Both the position numbers and the translations under genes were made by a program. Positions 40,391 to 49,635 of a DNA stretch of 49,635 nt are shown here, in pieces. The notes beneath the pieces are model-generated. The model had not been told where the DNA came from, made no database searches, and saw only the letters and a program-made list of their open reading frames with translations. The DNA comes from Altibacter sp. (GTDB taxonomy: Bacteria > Bacteroidota > Bacteroidia > Flavobacteriales > Flavobacteriaceae): positions 1 through 49,635 of the forward strand of contig NZ_JAIOHK010000065.1 in the NCBI RefSeq assembly GCF_019913785.1, given 5' to 3'. The first letter of the stretch is position 1; each line of letters starts with the position of its first letter.

Positions 40391-42019
40391 ATGAAAAAAA
40401 TCACATTCCTATTGCTCTTTATGCTCATGGGCAGTATTGCTTTTTCACAAAATTTTACCCATCAGGATAGCTTACGAGGTAGCATTACGCCGGAGCGGGC
40501 CTGGTGGAATTTAACCCAGTACGATCTGGCCATAGAAGTACAGCCCGAAGCACGTTTTATACAGGGTACCAATACGGTAAGTTACGAGGTGGTAGCACAA
40601 AATAATGTGATGCAGATCGATCTCCAACCACCCATGCAGTTGGACAAGGTTATTCAGGATGGAACGGAGTTGTCTTTCACTTCGGAAGGGAATGCTCATT
40701 TTATTCAGCTTCAGAAAAAACAGAAAAAAGGGGATAACAATAAACTAACCCTCTACTTTTCCGGAAAACCCAGAGTGGCCCGAAGAGCTCCTTGGGATGG
40801 GGGGTTTTCATGGGAAAAGGACAGTAATAGGAAGCATTTTATCGCGACATCCAATCAAGGAATTGGAGCCAGTATCTGGTGGCCGAATAAAGACCACCCC
40901 TACGACGAACCCGAAAACGGACTAAACTTGGCGATTACCGCTCCCGCCGATTTGGTAGGTGTGGGCAATGGACGTTTAATAAAAACCGAAGCCAAAGGAG
41001 ATCAAAAGACATGGCAGTGGAAGGTTGTGAATCCCATCAACAATTACGGGGTAAATATCAATATTGGGGACTATGTACATTTTGGTGAAAAGTACAAAGG
41101 TCTTAAAGGCGAGCTCGACCTGGATTATTGGGTGTTGCGTGAAAACGAGGCAAAGGCGAAAGAGCAGTTCAAGCAGGTTCCTATGATGTTGGAAGCCTTC
41201 GAATATTGGTTTGGCGCCTACCCCTTTTACGAAGACAGTTTTAAATTGGTGGAAGTACCCTATCTGGGCATGGAACACCAAAGTAGTGTTACCTACGGAA
41301 ATAAATACCGAAATGGTTATTTAGGCAACGACCTGTCCCGAACGGGCTGGGGCTTAAAATTCGATTTTATCATCATCCACGAGGCGGCGCACGAATGGTT
41401 TGCCAACAATATCACCAATATCGATGTGGCCGATATGTGGATCCACGAAGGGTTTGCCGCCTATTCCGAAAATCTGTATTTGGATTATCACTTTGGAAAA
41501 GAGGCTTCCTCGGCCTATGTGATAGGGACCCGCAATATGATTCAGAATGACCGACCAATCATCGGGGCCTACGGAGTTCAAAACGAAGGAAGTAGTGATA
41601 TGTATTACAAGGGAGCAAACATCTTACACACCATACGACAGTTGATAGAAGACGATGAAAAGTGGAGAGCGATCCTTGTGGGTTTAAACAAGGACTTTTA
41701 CCATCAGACGGTTTCCAGTAAACAGCTAGAAGATTATATCGCCGCCAAAAAAGGAATTCATATGAACGAATTCTGGGATCAGTATTTACGCACTACCATG
41801 GTCCCGCTTTTGGTGTACAAAGTGGATGGGAACACGTTACAGTTTCGGTATGAAGAAATCGTGGAAAATTTTGATATGCCGGTGATTGCTGTTGTAAATG
41901 GCAAAGAAGAGTGGATCTTCCCTGCTGCCGAATGGAAAACACAGGTATTTTCAGAACCCATAAAAGATATCGCCATTAAGAAGGATTTTTATGTGAATTC
42001 TGAACGGCTCAAAAAATAA
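40391..42019 (+). CDS. Secreted M1-family aminopeptidase
   Basis: 542 residues with signal peptide MKKITFLLLFMLMGSIAFSQ. M1 architecture: N-terminal beta domain, GMEHQSSVTYG (equivalent of GAMEN) and the zinc site HEAAHEWF (His330, His334) with third ligand Glu353 in WIHEGFAAYSE, exactly 18 residues after His334. It is shorter than aminopeptidase N (about 870) because the C-terminal helical domain is missing, as usual for this Bacteroidota subfamily. It starts 17 bp after the M28 gene, so both are likely cotranscribed, forming an extracytoplasmic peptide-degrading set. Confidence 0.92.
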   Translation: MKKITFLLLFMLMGSIAFSQNFTHQDSLRGSITPERAWWNLTQYDLAIEVQPEARFIQGTNTVSYEVVAQNNVMQIDLQPPMQLDKVIQDGTELSFTSEGNAHFIQLQKKQKKGDNNKLTLYFSGKPRVARRAPWDGGFSWEKDSNRKHFIATSNQGIGASIWWPNKDHPYDEPENGLNLAITAPADLVGVGNGRLIKTEAKGDQKTWQWKVVNPINNYGVNINIGDYVHFGEKYKGLKGELDLDYWVLRENEAKAKEQFKQVPMMLEAFEYWFGAYPFYEDSFKLVEVPYLGMEHQSSVTYGNKYRNGYLGNDLSRTGWGLKFDFIIIHEAAHEWFANNITNIDVADMWIHEGFAAYSENLYLDYHFGKEASSAYVIGTRNMIQNDRPIIGAYGVQNEGSSDMYYKGANILHTIRQLIEDDEKWRAILVGLNKDFYHQTVSSKQLEDYIAAKKGIHMNEFWDQYLRTTMVPLLVYKVDGNTLQFRYEEIVENFDMPVIAVVNGKEEWIFPAAEWKTQVFSEPIKDIAIKKDFYVNSERLKK

Positions 42020-42026
42020 TATTGTT

Positions 42027-42599
42027 TTGGAGGAAAAACCCGAATTATACTTCCCAAGAGACGTCGAATGGCGTACGTGGTTACACGACAATCATCCCCA
42101 TTACCCACAGGGGGTACAGTTGATATTCTTTAAATTAGAATTGAAGGTCCCTACCATGCGCTGGGAAGAGGCCGTAAAGGTTGCCCTCTGCTATGGGTGG
42201 ATCGATAGCACGGTGCGAAGTCTGGGGAATGGGAAACGCCAGCAGTATTTCTGTCCGCGCAATCCGAAGAGCAATTGGAGTGCCCTCAATAAATCCTATA
42301 TAATCGAATTGGAGTCCGAAGGTCTTATTCATGACAGCGGTTGGAAGAGCATTGAAATCGCCAAGGAACTAGGAACTTGGAACGCCATGGATAAGATTGA
42401 GAATCTAGTGATCCCTCCTAAATTACAACAGGCCTTTAAAAAGAATCCCCTAGCCTACGAAAACTTTCAAAATTTTGCACCGGGCTATCGAAAAAGCTAT
42501 TTGAGTTGGCTATACCAAGCCAAACGCGTAGAAACTCAAGAGAAGCGAATTTCAGAAATTATTTCCCTCTGTGCTGCCAATAAAAAGTCACGCTCATAG
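42027..42599 (+). CDS. YdeI/OmpD-associated family protein
   Basis: 190 residues. The core PRDVEWRTWLHDNHPHYPQGVQLIFFK ... MRWEEAVKVALCYGWIDSTVRSLGNGKRQQYFCPRNPKSNWSALNK is typical of the YdeI/OmpD-associated (bacteriocin-protection) family. Translation starts at TTG 42027, 7 bp after the previous stop and just before the reading MEEKPELYFPR; no in-frame ATG lies at the start. Cytoplasmic, function poorly known; in enterobacteria members are linked to antimicrobial peptide resistance. Confidence 0.85.
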   Translation: MEEKPELYFPRDVEWRTWLHDNHPHYPQGVQLIFFKLELKVPTMRWEEAVKVALCYGWIDSTVRSLGNGKRQQYFCPRNPKSNWSALNKSYIIELESEGLIHDSGWKSIEIAKELGTWNAMDKIENLVIPPKLQQAFKKNPLAYENFQNFAPGYRKSYLSWLYQAKRVETQEKRISEIISLCAANKKSRS

Positions 42600-42646
42600 A
42601 ATTCCTTTAAAAGCCCTATATTTAAAACTTCAAAAAATCCAACCAC

Positions 42647-45600
42647 ATGCGAATTATACTATCACTATTGGCTATTGCCTGCACACTATCCCTACAAGCT
42701 CAGAAAAAGAAAAAAGACACCAAAGAAGAAGACACCAAATGGGATGTCGCTGCACCCGGTGCCGATTTCAACTATAAGACACACAGTTTTACCACCAATG
42801 AAGGGACTTGGATGAATCTGGATGTAAGTCCGAACGGGCAAACCATTGTATTCGACCTCCTGGGCGATATTTATACCATGCCCATTCAGGGTGGAACTGC
42901 CAAGGCGATCCGTACCGGAATTCCTTTTGAAGTCCAGCCCAGATTTAGTCCGGACGGCACCAAAATATCCTTTACCAGTGATGCCGGTGGTGGTGACAAT
43001 ATTTGGGTGATGCGTGCAGACGGCAGTGATGCCGAACAAGTCACCAAAGAAGATTTTAGGTTATTGAATAATTCGTATTGGATGCCCGATGGTAATTATC
43101 TGGTCGCGCGAAAACATTTCACTTCGGGCAGAAGTTTAGGTGCCGGTGAGATTTGGCAATATCATATTACCGGAGGAAGCGGTTTGCAGCTAACCAAGCG
43201 AAAGAACGACCAACAGGACGTGAACGAACCTGTTGTATCGACAGATGGGAAGTATCTCTATTATAGTGAGGACATGTATCCGGGGGGTAATTTCCAGTAT
43301 AATAAGGATCCCAACAACCAAATCTATGTCATTAAAAGATACAACTTTGAAAACGGTGAAACCGAAACGGTAACAGGAGGACCCGGTGGCGCAGCGCGGC
43401 CTGCCGTTTCTCCCGATGGGACAAAATTGGCCTTTGTAAAACGGGTTCGCACCAAAACCGTATTGTATATCCACGATCTGGAAACCGGAGAAGAATGGCC
43501 TGTTTTTGATACCTTGAACAAGGACCAACAAGAGGCTTGGGCTATATTTGGAGTGTATCCCAATTTCGATTGGATGCCTAATAATACGGAACTCGTTTTT
43601 TGGAGTGGTGGAAAAATCCAAAAGATCGATATTAACTCCCTAGCGGTGACCAATATTCCGTTTACCGTCAATGTGAATATCGATTTGGCAAAAACGGTGC
43701 ATTTTAACACCCCTATTGAGACCGAAACTTTTACTTCGAAAATGATTCGGCAAACGGTGACTTCGCCTAACGGAAAAATTATTATCTTTCAGTCCCTTGG
43801 GAGACTTTGGAAAAAAGAATTACCCAACGGAATTCCAACAAAATTAACTACCGGCACCGATTTTGAGTTTGAACCGGCATTCTCCCCGAATGGAAACGAT
43901 ATCGTTTTCGTTACCTGGAACGATCTTGAGAAAGGTGCCATTTTTAAAGTCCCTGTTTCGGGCGGAACACCTGTAAAATTAACTACTTCCAAAGGAATTT
44001 ATCGAACCCCTTCCTATGCGCCTACGGGTAATACTATCGTCTTCAGAAAAGAAGGTGGCAATTTGGATCAAGGATTTACCTTTACAAAAGAACCGGGAAT
44101 CTACACCATGAATGCTTCGGGCGGGAATGAAGAAAAAGTGACCGACGATGGAGCCTTCCCTACCTTCAGCAAAGACGGAAAAAGAATTTTCCTACAAAAA
44201 GGCGGTACCTTTTTCGGTGCCCTAACCAAAAAATTGATCAGTGTTAATTTAAAGGGAAATGACGAACAGGAGCATGTTACGTCCAAGTATGCAAATTATC
44301 TGGTGCCGAGTCCGGACAACCAATGGATCGCCTTTACCAATTTACACAAGGTTTACGTCGCCCCACTAGTGATGAATGGACAGGCTGTTGATCTGGATAA
44401 CAAATCGAATTTTGTACCGGTTTCACAACTGGCAAAAGATGCGGGAATCAGTATTCACTGGTCTGCGGACAGCAAAAAAGTAATGTGGACCTTGGGTGAT
44501 GAATACTTCAGCAACGAGATCAAAAACCGATTTACCTATTTACCGGGTTCGCCCAAGGAGGTGCCTGAAATGACTTCGGAAGGCATTAAAATTGGATTGA
44601 CGGCTGCAGTTGATAAACCTTCAGGCCGAATTGCCTTTACCAACGCACGTATCATTACGATGGATGGAAATACTATTTTTGAAGATGGAACCATCGTTAT
44701 CCATGGTAATAAAATTGAACGCATAGGCGAAGCGTCCAAGGTGACCGTACCCGGCGATGCGAAAATATATCCGGCTAGGGGGAAGACCATCATTCCCGGC
44801 TTTGTGGATGCACACGCGCATATTGGGGCTTTCAGAAGCGGGTTGACCGCGCAGCAGAACTGGCAATTTATGACCAACCTGGCCTTTGGAGTGACCACCT
44901 CGCATGATCCTTCGGCCAATACAGAAACGGTCTTTTCGCTTTCCGAATTACAAAAGGCAGGTTTATTAGTGGGGCCTCGCCTCTACTCTACCGGTTTTAT
45001 CTTATATGGTGCCGATGGGGATTTTAAGGCCCTTATCAACAGCCTGGATGATGCCCGAAGCAGTATTCGGCGTACCAAGGCCTTTGGTGCCAAGAGTGTG
45101 AAGAGTTACAACCAACCCCGACGTGAACAACGGCAACAAGTCTTACAAGCGGCTCGTGAATTAGGGATCAATGTAGTTCCTGAGGGCGGTTCTACCTTCT
45201 ACCACAACATCACCATGGTTATTGATGGGCATACCGGGGTTGAGCACAATATTCCTGTGGCACCGGTTTATAAAGATATTTTGGAGGTCTGGGGAAAAAG
45301 CGGAACCGGTTATACCCCAACCCTCATTGTAAATTACGGGGGACTCAATGGTGAGTACTATTATTTTGAACGTGATAATGTTTGGGAAAATGAAAAACTG
45401 CTGACCTTTACACCCAGAGCCATTATTGACAGTCGATCACGACACAGAACGAAAATTCCTTCGGAAGAATACGACAACGGTCATATTTTGGTTTCAGGAA
45501 CCGCCAAAAAACTGAGCGATGCCGGAGTCAAAGTAAATATGGGAGCCCATGGACAATTACAAGGCTTGGGAGCGCATTGGGAGACCTGGATGCTGGCACA

Positions 45601-45946
45601 AGGTGGTCTGACTAATTTGGAGGCGCTCAAAGCGGCAACCATCAATGCGGCCGAGTACATTGGTGCCGGCAACGATATAGGCTCGTTACAGCAAGGAAAA
45701 TTGGCCGATTTGATCGTTCTTTCTGAAAACCCATTGGAAAATATTGAAAATACCCAAACCATTGAGATGGTCATGGCCAATGGCCGACTGTACGACGCCA
45801 ATACAATGAACGAAATTGGCAATCATCCCAAAAAGCGATTACCGTTCTTCTGGGAAGATAGCAAATACAACGAAGCCTTTCCGTGGCATGAAGACACCCA
45901 AGGTTTTATGAAAGGCGGCTGTGGATGCCACCTAGGACATCAATAG
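42647..45946 (+). CDS. Exported TolB-propeller/amidohydrolase fusion protein
   Basis: 1099 residues with a signal peptide (MRIILSLLAIACTLSLQA). About 40-630 is a TolB/WD40-like PD40 propeller (repeats such as PRFSPDGTKISFTSDAGGGDNIWVM; PAVSPDGTKLAFVKRV; PAFSPNGNDIVFVTW), as in Tricorn protease. About 660-1080 is an amidohydrolase (PGFVDAHAHIG with the metal-binding HxH; ARELGINVVPEGGSTFYHN; DGHTGVEHN; NMGAHGQLQGLGAHWETWML; AATINAAEYIGAGNDIGSLQQGKLADLIV). The C-terminus ends in a Cys/His-rich tail, GGCGCHLGHQ. Substrate unknown; a periplasmic peptide or imide hydrolase is one option. Confidence 0.88.
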   Translation: MRIILSLLAIACTLSLQAQKKKKDTKEEDTKWDVAAPGADFNYKTHSFTTNEGTWMNLDVSPNGQTIVFDLLGDIYTMPIQGGTAKAIRTGIPFEVQPRFSPDGTKISFTSDAGGGDNIWVMRADGSDAEQVTKEDFRLLNNSYWMPDGNYLVARKHFTSGRSLGAGEIWQYHITGGSGLQLTKRKNDQQDVNEPVVSTDGKYLYYSEDMYPGGNFQYNKDPNNQIYVIKRYNFENGETETVTGGPGGAARPAVSPDGTKLAFVKRVRTKTVLYIHDLETGEEWPVFDTLNKDQQEAWAIFGVYPNFDWMPNNTELVFWSGGKIQKIDINSLAVTNIPFTVNVNIDLAKTVHFNTPIETETFTSKMIRQTVTSPNGKIIIFQSLGRLWKKELPNGIPTKLTTGTDFEFEPAFSPNGNDIVFVTWNDLEKGAIFKVPVSGGTPVKLTTSKGIYRTPSYAPTGNTIVFRKEGGNLDQGFTFTKEPGIYTMNASGGNEEKVTDDGAFPTFSKDGKRIFLQKGGTFFGALTKKLISVNLKGNDEQEHVTSKYANYLVPSPDNQWIAFTNLHKVYVAPLVMNGQAVDLDNKSNFVPVSQLAKDAGISIHWSADSKKVMWTLGDEYFSNEIKNRFTYLPGSPKEVPEMTSEGIKIGLTAAVDKPSGRIAFTNARIITMDGNTIFEDGTIVIHGNKIERIGEASKVTVPGDAKIYPARGKTIIPGFVDAHAHIGAFRSGLTAQQNWQFMTNLAFGVTTSHDPSANTETVFSLSELQKAGLLVGPRLYSTGFILYGADGDFKALINSLDDARSSIRRTKAFGAKSVKSYNQPRREQRQQVLQAARELGINVVPEGGSTFYHNITMVIDGHTGVEHNIPVAPVYKDILEVWGKSGTGYTPTLIVNYGGLNGEYYYFERDNVWENEKLLTFTPRAIIDSRSRHRTKIPSEEYDNGHILVSGTAKKLSDAGVKVNMGAHGQLQGLGAHWETWMLAQGGLTNLEALKAATINAAEYIGAGNDIGSLQQGKLADLIVLSENPLENIENTQTIEMVMANGRLYDANTMNEIGNHPKKRLPFFWEDSKYNEAFPWHEDTQGFMKGGCGCHLGHQ

Positions 45947-45953
45947 GTAGTAC

Positions 45954-46385
45954 ATGCATTTAGCCCAGTTTAATATAGCTGAAGCCATCGCGCCCATGGA
46001 CAGTCCTGTGATGGCCGACTTCATCAACAATACCGATACGATTAATGCCTTGGCTGAGAAAAGTCCGGGCTTTGTATGGCGCTTTACCGATAAAGACGGA
46101 GCCGATGCCTATTCGGTGCGGGCCTACGAATCGGATTTTATTTTGGTGAACATGAGCGTTTGGAAGGATCGGGAAAGTCTGTTCAAATTTGTGTACCAAT
46201 CGGAGCATGTGGAAATCTTCAGAAGAAAAAAAGAATGGTTTGCCAAAATGCCCAAAATGCATATGGTGTTATGGCATGTGGAGGATGGACACGAACCCAC
46301 AGTAGAGGAAGGAAAAGAACGACTCGCCTACTTGCAAAAGCACGGAGAAACGCTGCATGCTTTTAGCTTTAAAAGCGCGTTTTAG
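45954..46385 (+). CDS. DUF3291 domain protein
   Basis: 143 residues, almost wholly DUF3291, a ferredoxin-like alpha+beta fold of unknown function related to antibiotic biosynthesis monooxygenases: HLAQFNIAEA, SPVMADFINNTDTINALAEKSPGFVWRF, SVWKDRESLFKFVYQSEHVEIFRRKKEWFAKM. Starts 7 bp after the amidohydrolase stop. Confidence 0.88.
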   Translation: MHLAQFNIAEAIAPMDSPVMADFINNTDTINALAEKSPGFVWRFTDKDGADAYSVRAYESDFILVNMSVWKDRESLFKFVYQSEHVEIFRRKKEWFAKMPKMHMVLWHVEDGHEPTVEEGKERLAYLQKHGETLHAFSFKSAF

Positions 46386-46387
46386 CT

Positions 46388-47158
46388 ATGGGGTTCTATG
46401 CGTTGTCGAAAGAAGAACGAGTACAGAAAGTCGCCGATATTCAGTTTCAGCTTCAGAAGGCCGTTGAAGGAAATGATCTTGAGCCATTTTTAGGGTATTT
46501 TTCAGAGGAAGACACCTATATTCGAAAAGCAGCCTATCAGGGCGTTGGAAGAATATACAACAGTGAAACTGGGCTTCGGGAAGGTATTTTAGAACTACTT
46601 CAGAAATTACACAAACACGACAGTGAATTAATTCGGCAAACAGTGGTGAATGCCGCCGGGGAAATTGGCCTTTTTCAGTTTGAGAAAGTACAAGCCATTT
46701 TCGACACCGCTTTATTTGATTCACATCACAAAGTGCGTAATGCTGTAATTGGTTCATTAAAAAAGATGAGTCAGAAAAACCCAAAACCCTCCCTGACTTG
46801 GGCAAAGCAGTATCTTACCCATCCCGATCTGGAGATTCGACGGCAGGTGTGTCACGGGATCGAACTACGAGGCCGCACCCACCCGGAAGATATTCTACCA
46901 CTTCTTCATGTACTTCAGGATGAAAAATCAAAACGGGTACGGGACACGTTGGTACATGTTTTGGGTCAAATAAGCTATAAAAAAGGCTGTTTACCGAAAG
47001 TAATCAAGGCATTACAATGCTGGACCAATAAAGCGGTCGTTCTAGATGCCTTGGATGAAATAGTGGATGTACATAGTGAAGAACGTTATGCTGCGTTTTC
47101 AACCTTATCACAGCAACAAGTAATTTCTTACATCACAAAACATATGGAAAAAACCTGA
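46388..47158 (+). CDS. HEAT-repeat protein
   Basis: 256 residues, entirely helical, with HEAT-like repeats: EEDTYIRKAAYQGVGRIY, SELIRQTVVNAAGEIG, SHHKVRNAVIGSLKKM, DLEIRRQVCHGIELRG, SKRVRDTLVHVLGQIS. The arrangement recalls AlkD-like DNA glycosylases or adaptor proteins, but the AlkD catalytic residues are not identified. 2 bp from the DUF3291 stop, so they are cotranscribed. Function inferred only as a binding scaffold. Confidence 0.8.
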   Translation: MGFYALSKEERVQKVADIQFQLQKAVEGNDLEPFLGYFSEEDTYIRKAAYQGVGRIYNSETGLREGILELLQKLHKHDSELIRQTVVNAAGEIGLFQFEKVQAIFDTALFDSHHKVRNAVIGSLKKMSQKNPKPSLTWAKQYLTHPDLEIRRQVCHGIELRGRTHPEDILPLLHVLQDEKSKRVRDTLVHVLGQISYKKGCLPKVIKALQCWTNKAVVLDALDEIVDVHSEERYAAFSTLSQQQVISYITKHMEKT

Positions 47159-47310
47159 AGACCATTTCCTTCGCTCAAAGAAAACCCTTTATCTGAAATT
47201 GTTGTAACATATCGAAAAAGCTACTTCTTAACCAATTATTAACGCGGTAATCCTCGAATCAAAAACTCAAAATTTGTATCTTTAAAACATAAACAATAAA
47301 AATTATAAAA

Positions 47311-47688
47311 ATGGTTAAAGCAAAATATCAAAGTGTTTTGGATCTTGGACAAAAGTTGAATATTCAGAACGGTGATGTAAAGGAAGAAAACGGTAAACTT
47401 CAAGTATGGGGTACTGCAGCTACTCAATATGATAAAAATCAACTTTGGGATGAAATAAAGCGTATTGGAGGTGATAATCCAAGCGATATCATGGCCGATA
47501 TAAAAGTTGCCGATGCTTCTGTATATGCACGTCATACTGTGGCTAGTGGCGAATCCTTAAGCAAGATCGCGAAGCACTACTACAAGGATCCTATGAAGTA
47601 CAATGCTATTTTTGAAGCGAATCGAAATATTCTTAAGAATCCGGATCTTATTCATCCGGGACAGGAATTAGTTATTCCGAATCTGTAA
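47311..47688 (+). CDS. Small BON/LysM protein (YgaU/Kbp-like)
   Basis: 125 residues, no signal peptide. The N-terminal part (about 1-65; KYQSVLDLGQKLNIQNGDVKEENGKLQVWGTAATQYDKNQLWDEIKRI) fits the BON domain, and 72-125 is a LysM repeat (ARHTVASGESLSKIAKHYYKDPMKYNAIFEANRNILKNPDLIHPGQELVIP). E. coli YgaU/Kbp, the cytoplasmic K+-binding protein, has the same BON-LysM order and length, so this is a likely relative. A -7-like TATCTTTA stands at 47277-47284. A strong terminator follows. Confidence 0.88.
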   Translation: MVKAKYQSVLDLGQKLNIQNGDVKEENGKLQVWGTAATQYDKNQLWDEIKRIGGDNPSDIMADIKVADASVYARHTVASGESLSKIAKHYYKDPMKYNAIFEANRNILKNPDLIHPGQELVIPNL

Positions 47689-47707
47689 TTGAATTACTCC
47701 CTACTTT

Positions 47708-47735
47708 AAACTGCCCTTCGGGGCAGTTTTTTTTT
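47708..47735 (+). terminator. Terminator of the BON/LysM gene
   Basis: Perfect 9-bp stem AAACTGCCC/GGGCAGTTT with a TTCG tetraloop, followed by eight T residues. Confidence 0.9.
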
Positions 47736-47798
47736 ATACAACAATTTAGTAACTTTAAAAGTTCTAAACCCTTTTACTACATAATCAATCAACTACCA

Positions 47799-49635
47799 AT
47801 GAAACAACTCTTTTACCTGGCGTTCCTTTGTTTCGCCACCTCCCTCTCTGCACAACAACTCTCTATGGACATTTTAAAAGACCTGAAACCTCGGAATATA
47901 GGTCCGGGAGGTATGTCCGGGCGTGTAACAGCCATAGACGTAGTCACTTCCAATCCCGACGTGATGTACGTTGGTACTGCTTCGGGGGGACTCTGGAAAT
48001 CTAACAGTGGCGGCATTACGTGGAATCCCATATTCGATAAGGAGGCGACAGGTTCTATTGGAGCGGTTGCCATTCAGCAATCCAATCCGTCGGTGATTTG
48101 GGTAGGTACGGGAGAAGGAAATCCGCGAAACAGTTTGAACGGTGGTTATGGCATCTATAAGTCCTTAGACGGCGGCAAGAACTGGCAGCTCATGGGCTTG
48201 GAAAACACACGGCATATCCACAGGGTGATTATCGACCCTACCAATCCCAACACCGTCTATGTGGGCGCCATTGGTTCTCCTTGGGGAGAGCATCCCGAAA
48301 GAGGGGTATTTAAGACAACAGACGGTGGAAAGACTTGGAACAAGATCCTCTTCGCCAATAACAAAACAGGCGTGGCCGATATGGTCATGGACCCCTCCAA
48401 TCCCAACAAACTTATTGTAGCGATGTGGGAACACAAGCGTGATCCTTGGTTCTTTAATTCGGGTGGTGAAGGCTCCGGGCTGTATATTACCCACGATGGC
48501 GGAGCCACTTGGGAAAAGCGTACCGATGCCGACGGATTACCGAAAGGAGAACTGGGAAGAATTGGAATTGCCATTGCACGTAACAAACCCCATATTGTCT
48601 ATGCGTTGGTAGAAGCGAAAAAGAATGCCTTATATAAAAGTGAGGACGGCGGTTTTAGTTGGAAGATGATCAACGACAAGGATGATATTGGGAATCGCCC
48701 TTTTTATTATTCTGAACTATATGTAGACCCCGAGAATGAGAATCGGGTTTATTCGATTTATACCTATGTAAATGTTTCGGAAGACGGCGGAAAGAATTTC
48801 GAACAACTTATGCCTGCCTACGGTGTGGACAACGGAGTACACCCCGATCACCACGCCTGGTGGATCCATCCTACCGATGGTAGTTTTATGATTGACGGCA
48901 ATGACGGAGGGATGAACATTACACACGACGGGGGAAAGAGCTGGCGCTTTGTGGGAAACCTACCCGTAGCACAGTTCTATCATATCAATGTCGATATGGA
49001 ATTTCCCTACAATGTGTACGGCGGAATGCAGGACAACGGAAGCTGGCGAGGCCCTGCCTATGTATGGAAATCGCAAGGGATTCGAAACGATTATTGGCAG
49101 GAGATTTCCTTTGGCGATGGATTTGATGTAGTGCCCGACCCGGACAACAACCGTCATGGCTGGACTATGAGTCAGCAGGGGTATGTAGATTATTACGACT
49201 GGGTGACCGGGAACAACTATACGGTACGCCCTACCCACTCCGACCCGGATGTGGAATTGCGTTTTAATTGGAATTCGGCTATCAATATTGATCCATTTGA
49301 TAGTAAAACGGTATACTTCGGAAGTCAGTTTGTACACAAGAGCACCGACAAGGGATTGACCTGGGAGGTAATCTCACCGGATCTCTCTACCAACGATCCT
49401 GAAAAACAAAAACAAAGTGAAAGTGGTGGTTTAACCATGGACGCTACCGGTGCTGAAAATCATACGACTATCCTCGTTATAGAACCCTCGCCTATGGAAC
49501 GCAATATGCTATGGGTGGGTACCGATGACGGACGCGTACACTATACCCAAAACGGAGGACAGACTTGGACCGACGTCTCAAAAAACATAAAAGGGCTACC
49601 GGCAGGAAGTTGGGTCACCCAGATAAAGGCTTCGA
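47799..49635 (+). CDS. VPS10/sortilin-like BNR beta-propeller exported protein (partial, C-terminus cut by window edge)
   Basis: Open frame from ATG 47799 (signal peptide MKQLFYLAFLCFATSLSAQ) for 612 codons to the right edge, without a stop. After the signal comes the conserved DILKDLKPRNIGPGGMSGRVTAIDV start, then many BNR/Asp-box turns (SGGLWKSNSGGITWNP; SLDGGKNWQL; TDGGKTWNKI; HDGGATWEKR; SEDGGFSWKM), and WWIHPTDGSFMIDGNDGGMNITHDGGKSWR. This is the Bacteroidota family annotated as glycosyl hydrolase or sortilin-N-terminal protein, usually above 1000 residues. No glycosidase catalytic residues can be assigned; a binding role is possible. Confidence 0.85.
   Translation, partial: MKQLFYLAFLCFATSLSAQQLSMDILKDLKPRNIGPGGMSGRVTAIDVVTSNPDVMYVGTASGGLWKSNSGGITWNPIFDKEATGSIGAVAIQQSNPSVIWVGTGEGNPRNSLNGGYGIYKSLDGGKNWQLMGLENTRHIHRVIIDPTNPNTVYVGAIGSPWGEHPERGVFKTTDGGKTWNKILFANNKTGVADMVMDPSNPNKLIVAMWEHKRDPWFFNSGGEGSGLYITHDGGATWEKRTDADGLPKGELGRIGIAIARNKPHIVYALVEAKKNALYKSEDGGFSWKMINDKDDIGNRPFYYSELYVDPENENRVYSIYTYVNVSEDGGKNFEQLMPAYGVDNGVHPDHHAWWIHPTDGSFMIDGNDGGMNITHDGGKSWRFVGNLPVAQFYHINVDMEFPYNVYGGMQDNGSWRGPAYVWKSQGIRNDYWQEISFGDGFDVVPDPDNNRHGWTMSQQGYVDYYDWVTGNNYTVRPTHSDPDVELRFNWNSAINIDPFDSKTVYFGSQFVHKSTDKGLTWEVISPDLSTNDPEKQKQSESGGLTMDATGAENHTTILVIEPSPMERNMLWVGTDDGRVHYTQNGGQTWTDVSKNIKGLPAGSWVTQIKAS

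Overview
The window reads as chromosomal DNA of a marine-type member of the Bacteroidota, almost certainly family Flavobacteriaceae. The reasons are four secreted proteins with C-terminal type IX secretion (T9SS) sorting domains, many start regions preceded by the Bacteroidota -7 promoter box TAnnTTTG, weak or absent Shine-Dalgarno sequences, a cysteine-free type B ribosomal protein L31, a fused single-chain PurL, and the moderately AT-rich composition. There is no tRNA, rRNA, CRISPR array, transposase or phage gene that I can see. Two genes run off the edges: a GlmU-family nucleotidyltransferase on the left and a VPS10/BNR-type beta-propeller protein on the right.

Layout. 1-6.9 kb: housekeeping and envelope genes (GlmU-like protein and L31 on the minus strand; then DUF4199 protein, GT2 glycosyltransferase, phosphohexomutase and MsbA-like ABC exporter on the plus strand). 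6.9-7.4 kb: the only gene-free stretch above 300 bases; it carries several hairpins, two of them with the same 11-base loop, plus spaced direct repeats. 7.4-8.9 kb: an ECF sigma factor operon with a single-TM candidate anti-sigma protein and a Spy/CpxP-like periplasmic sensor. 9-11.4 kb: a Ycf48-like lipoprotein divergent from an RsmB-type rRNA methyltransferase. 11.4-17.4 kb: two tandem 972-residue T9SS-secreted paralogues. 17.6-21.3 kb: purL. 21.3-28.9 kb: a small membrane protein, then a T9SS surface protein, a stripped-down histidine kinase, a full 7TM-DISM histidine kinase, a LytTR response regulator and a secreted M14 carboxypeptidase. 29-37.3 kb: a fatty acid beta-oxidation block (acyl-CoA ligase, MarR regulator, FadB-like, thiolase, acyl-CoA dehydrogenase) interrupted by a small four-helix-bundle gene framed by short inverted repeats. 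37.5-47.2 kb: a run of envelope or secreted hydrolases (propeller protein, M23, M28 and M1 peptidases, propeller-amidohydrolase fusion) with YdeI-like, DUF3291 and HEAT-repeat genes. 47.3 kb to end: a LysM protein and the truncated propeller protein.

How the parts fit together. The 21.9-26.4 kb block looks like a signalling module: two LytS-type kinases and one LytTR regulator lie just downstream of a surface-protein gene whose promoter carries three 21-bp-phased repeats, the geometry LytTR proteins are known to recognise. The MarR gene heads the beta-oxidation genes and has a 12-bp palindrome inside its own promoter, suggesting autoregulation and control of fatty acid breakdown. The items I would look at first are the LytTR module with its degenerate partner kinase, the four-helix-bundle insertion in the fad operon, and the structured, possibly kissing-loop-forming region at 6900-7186.
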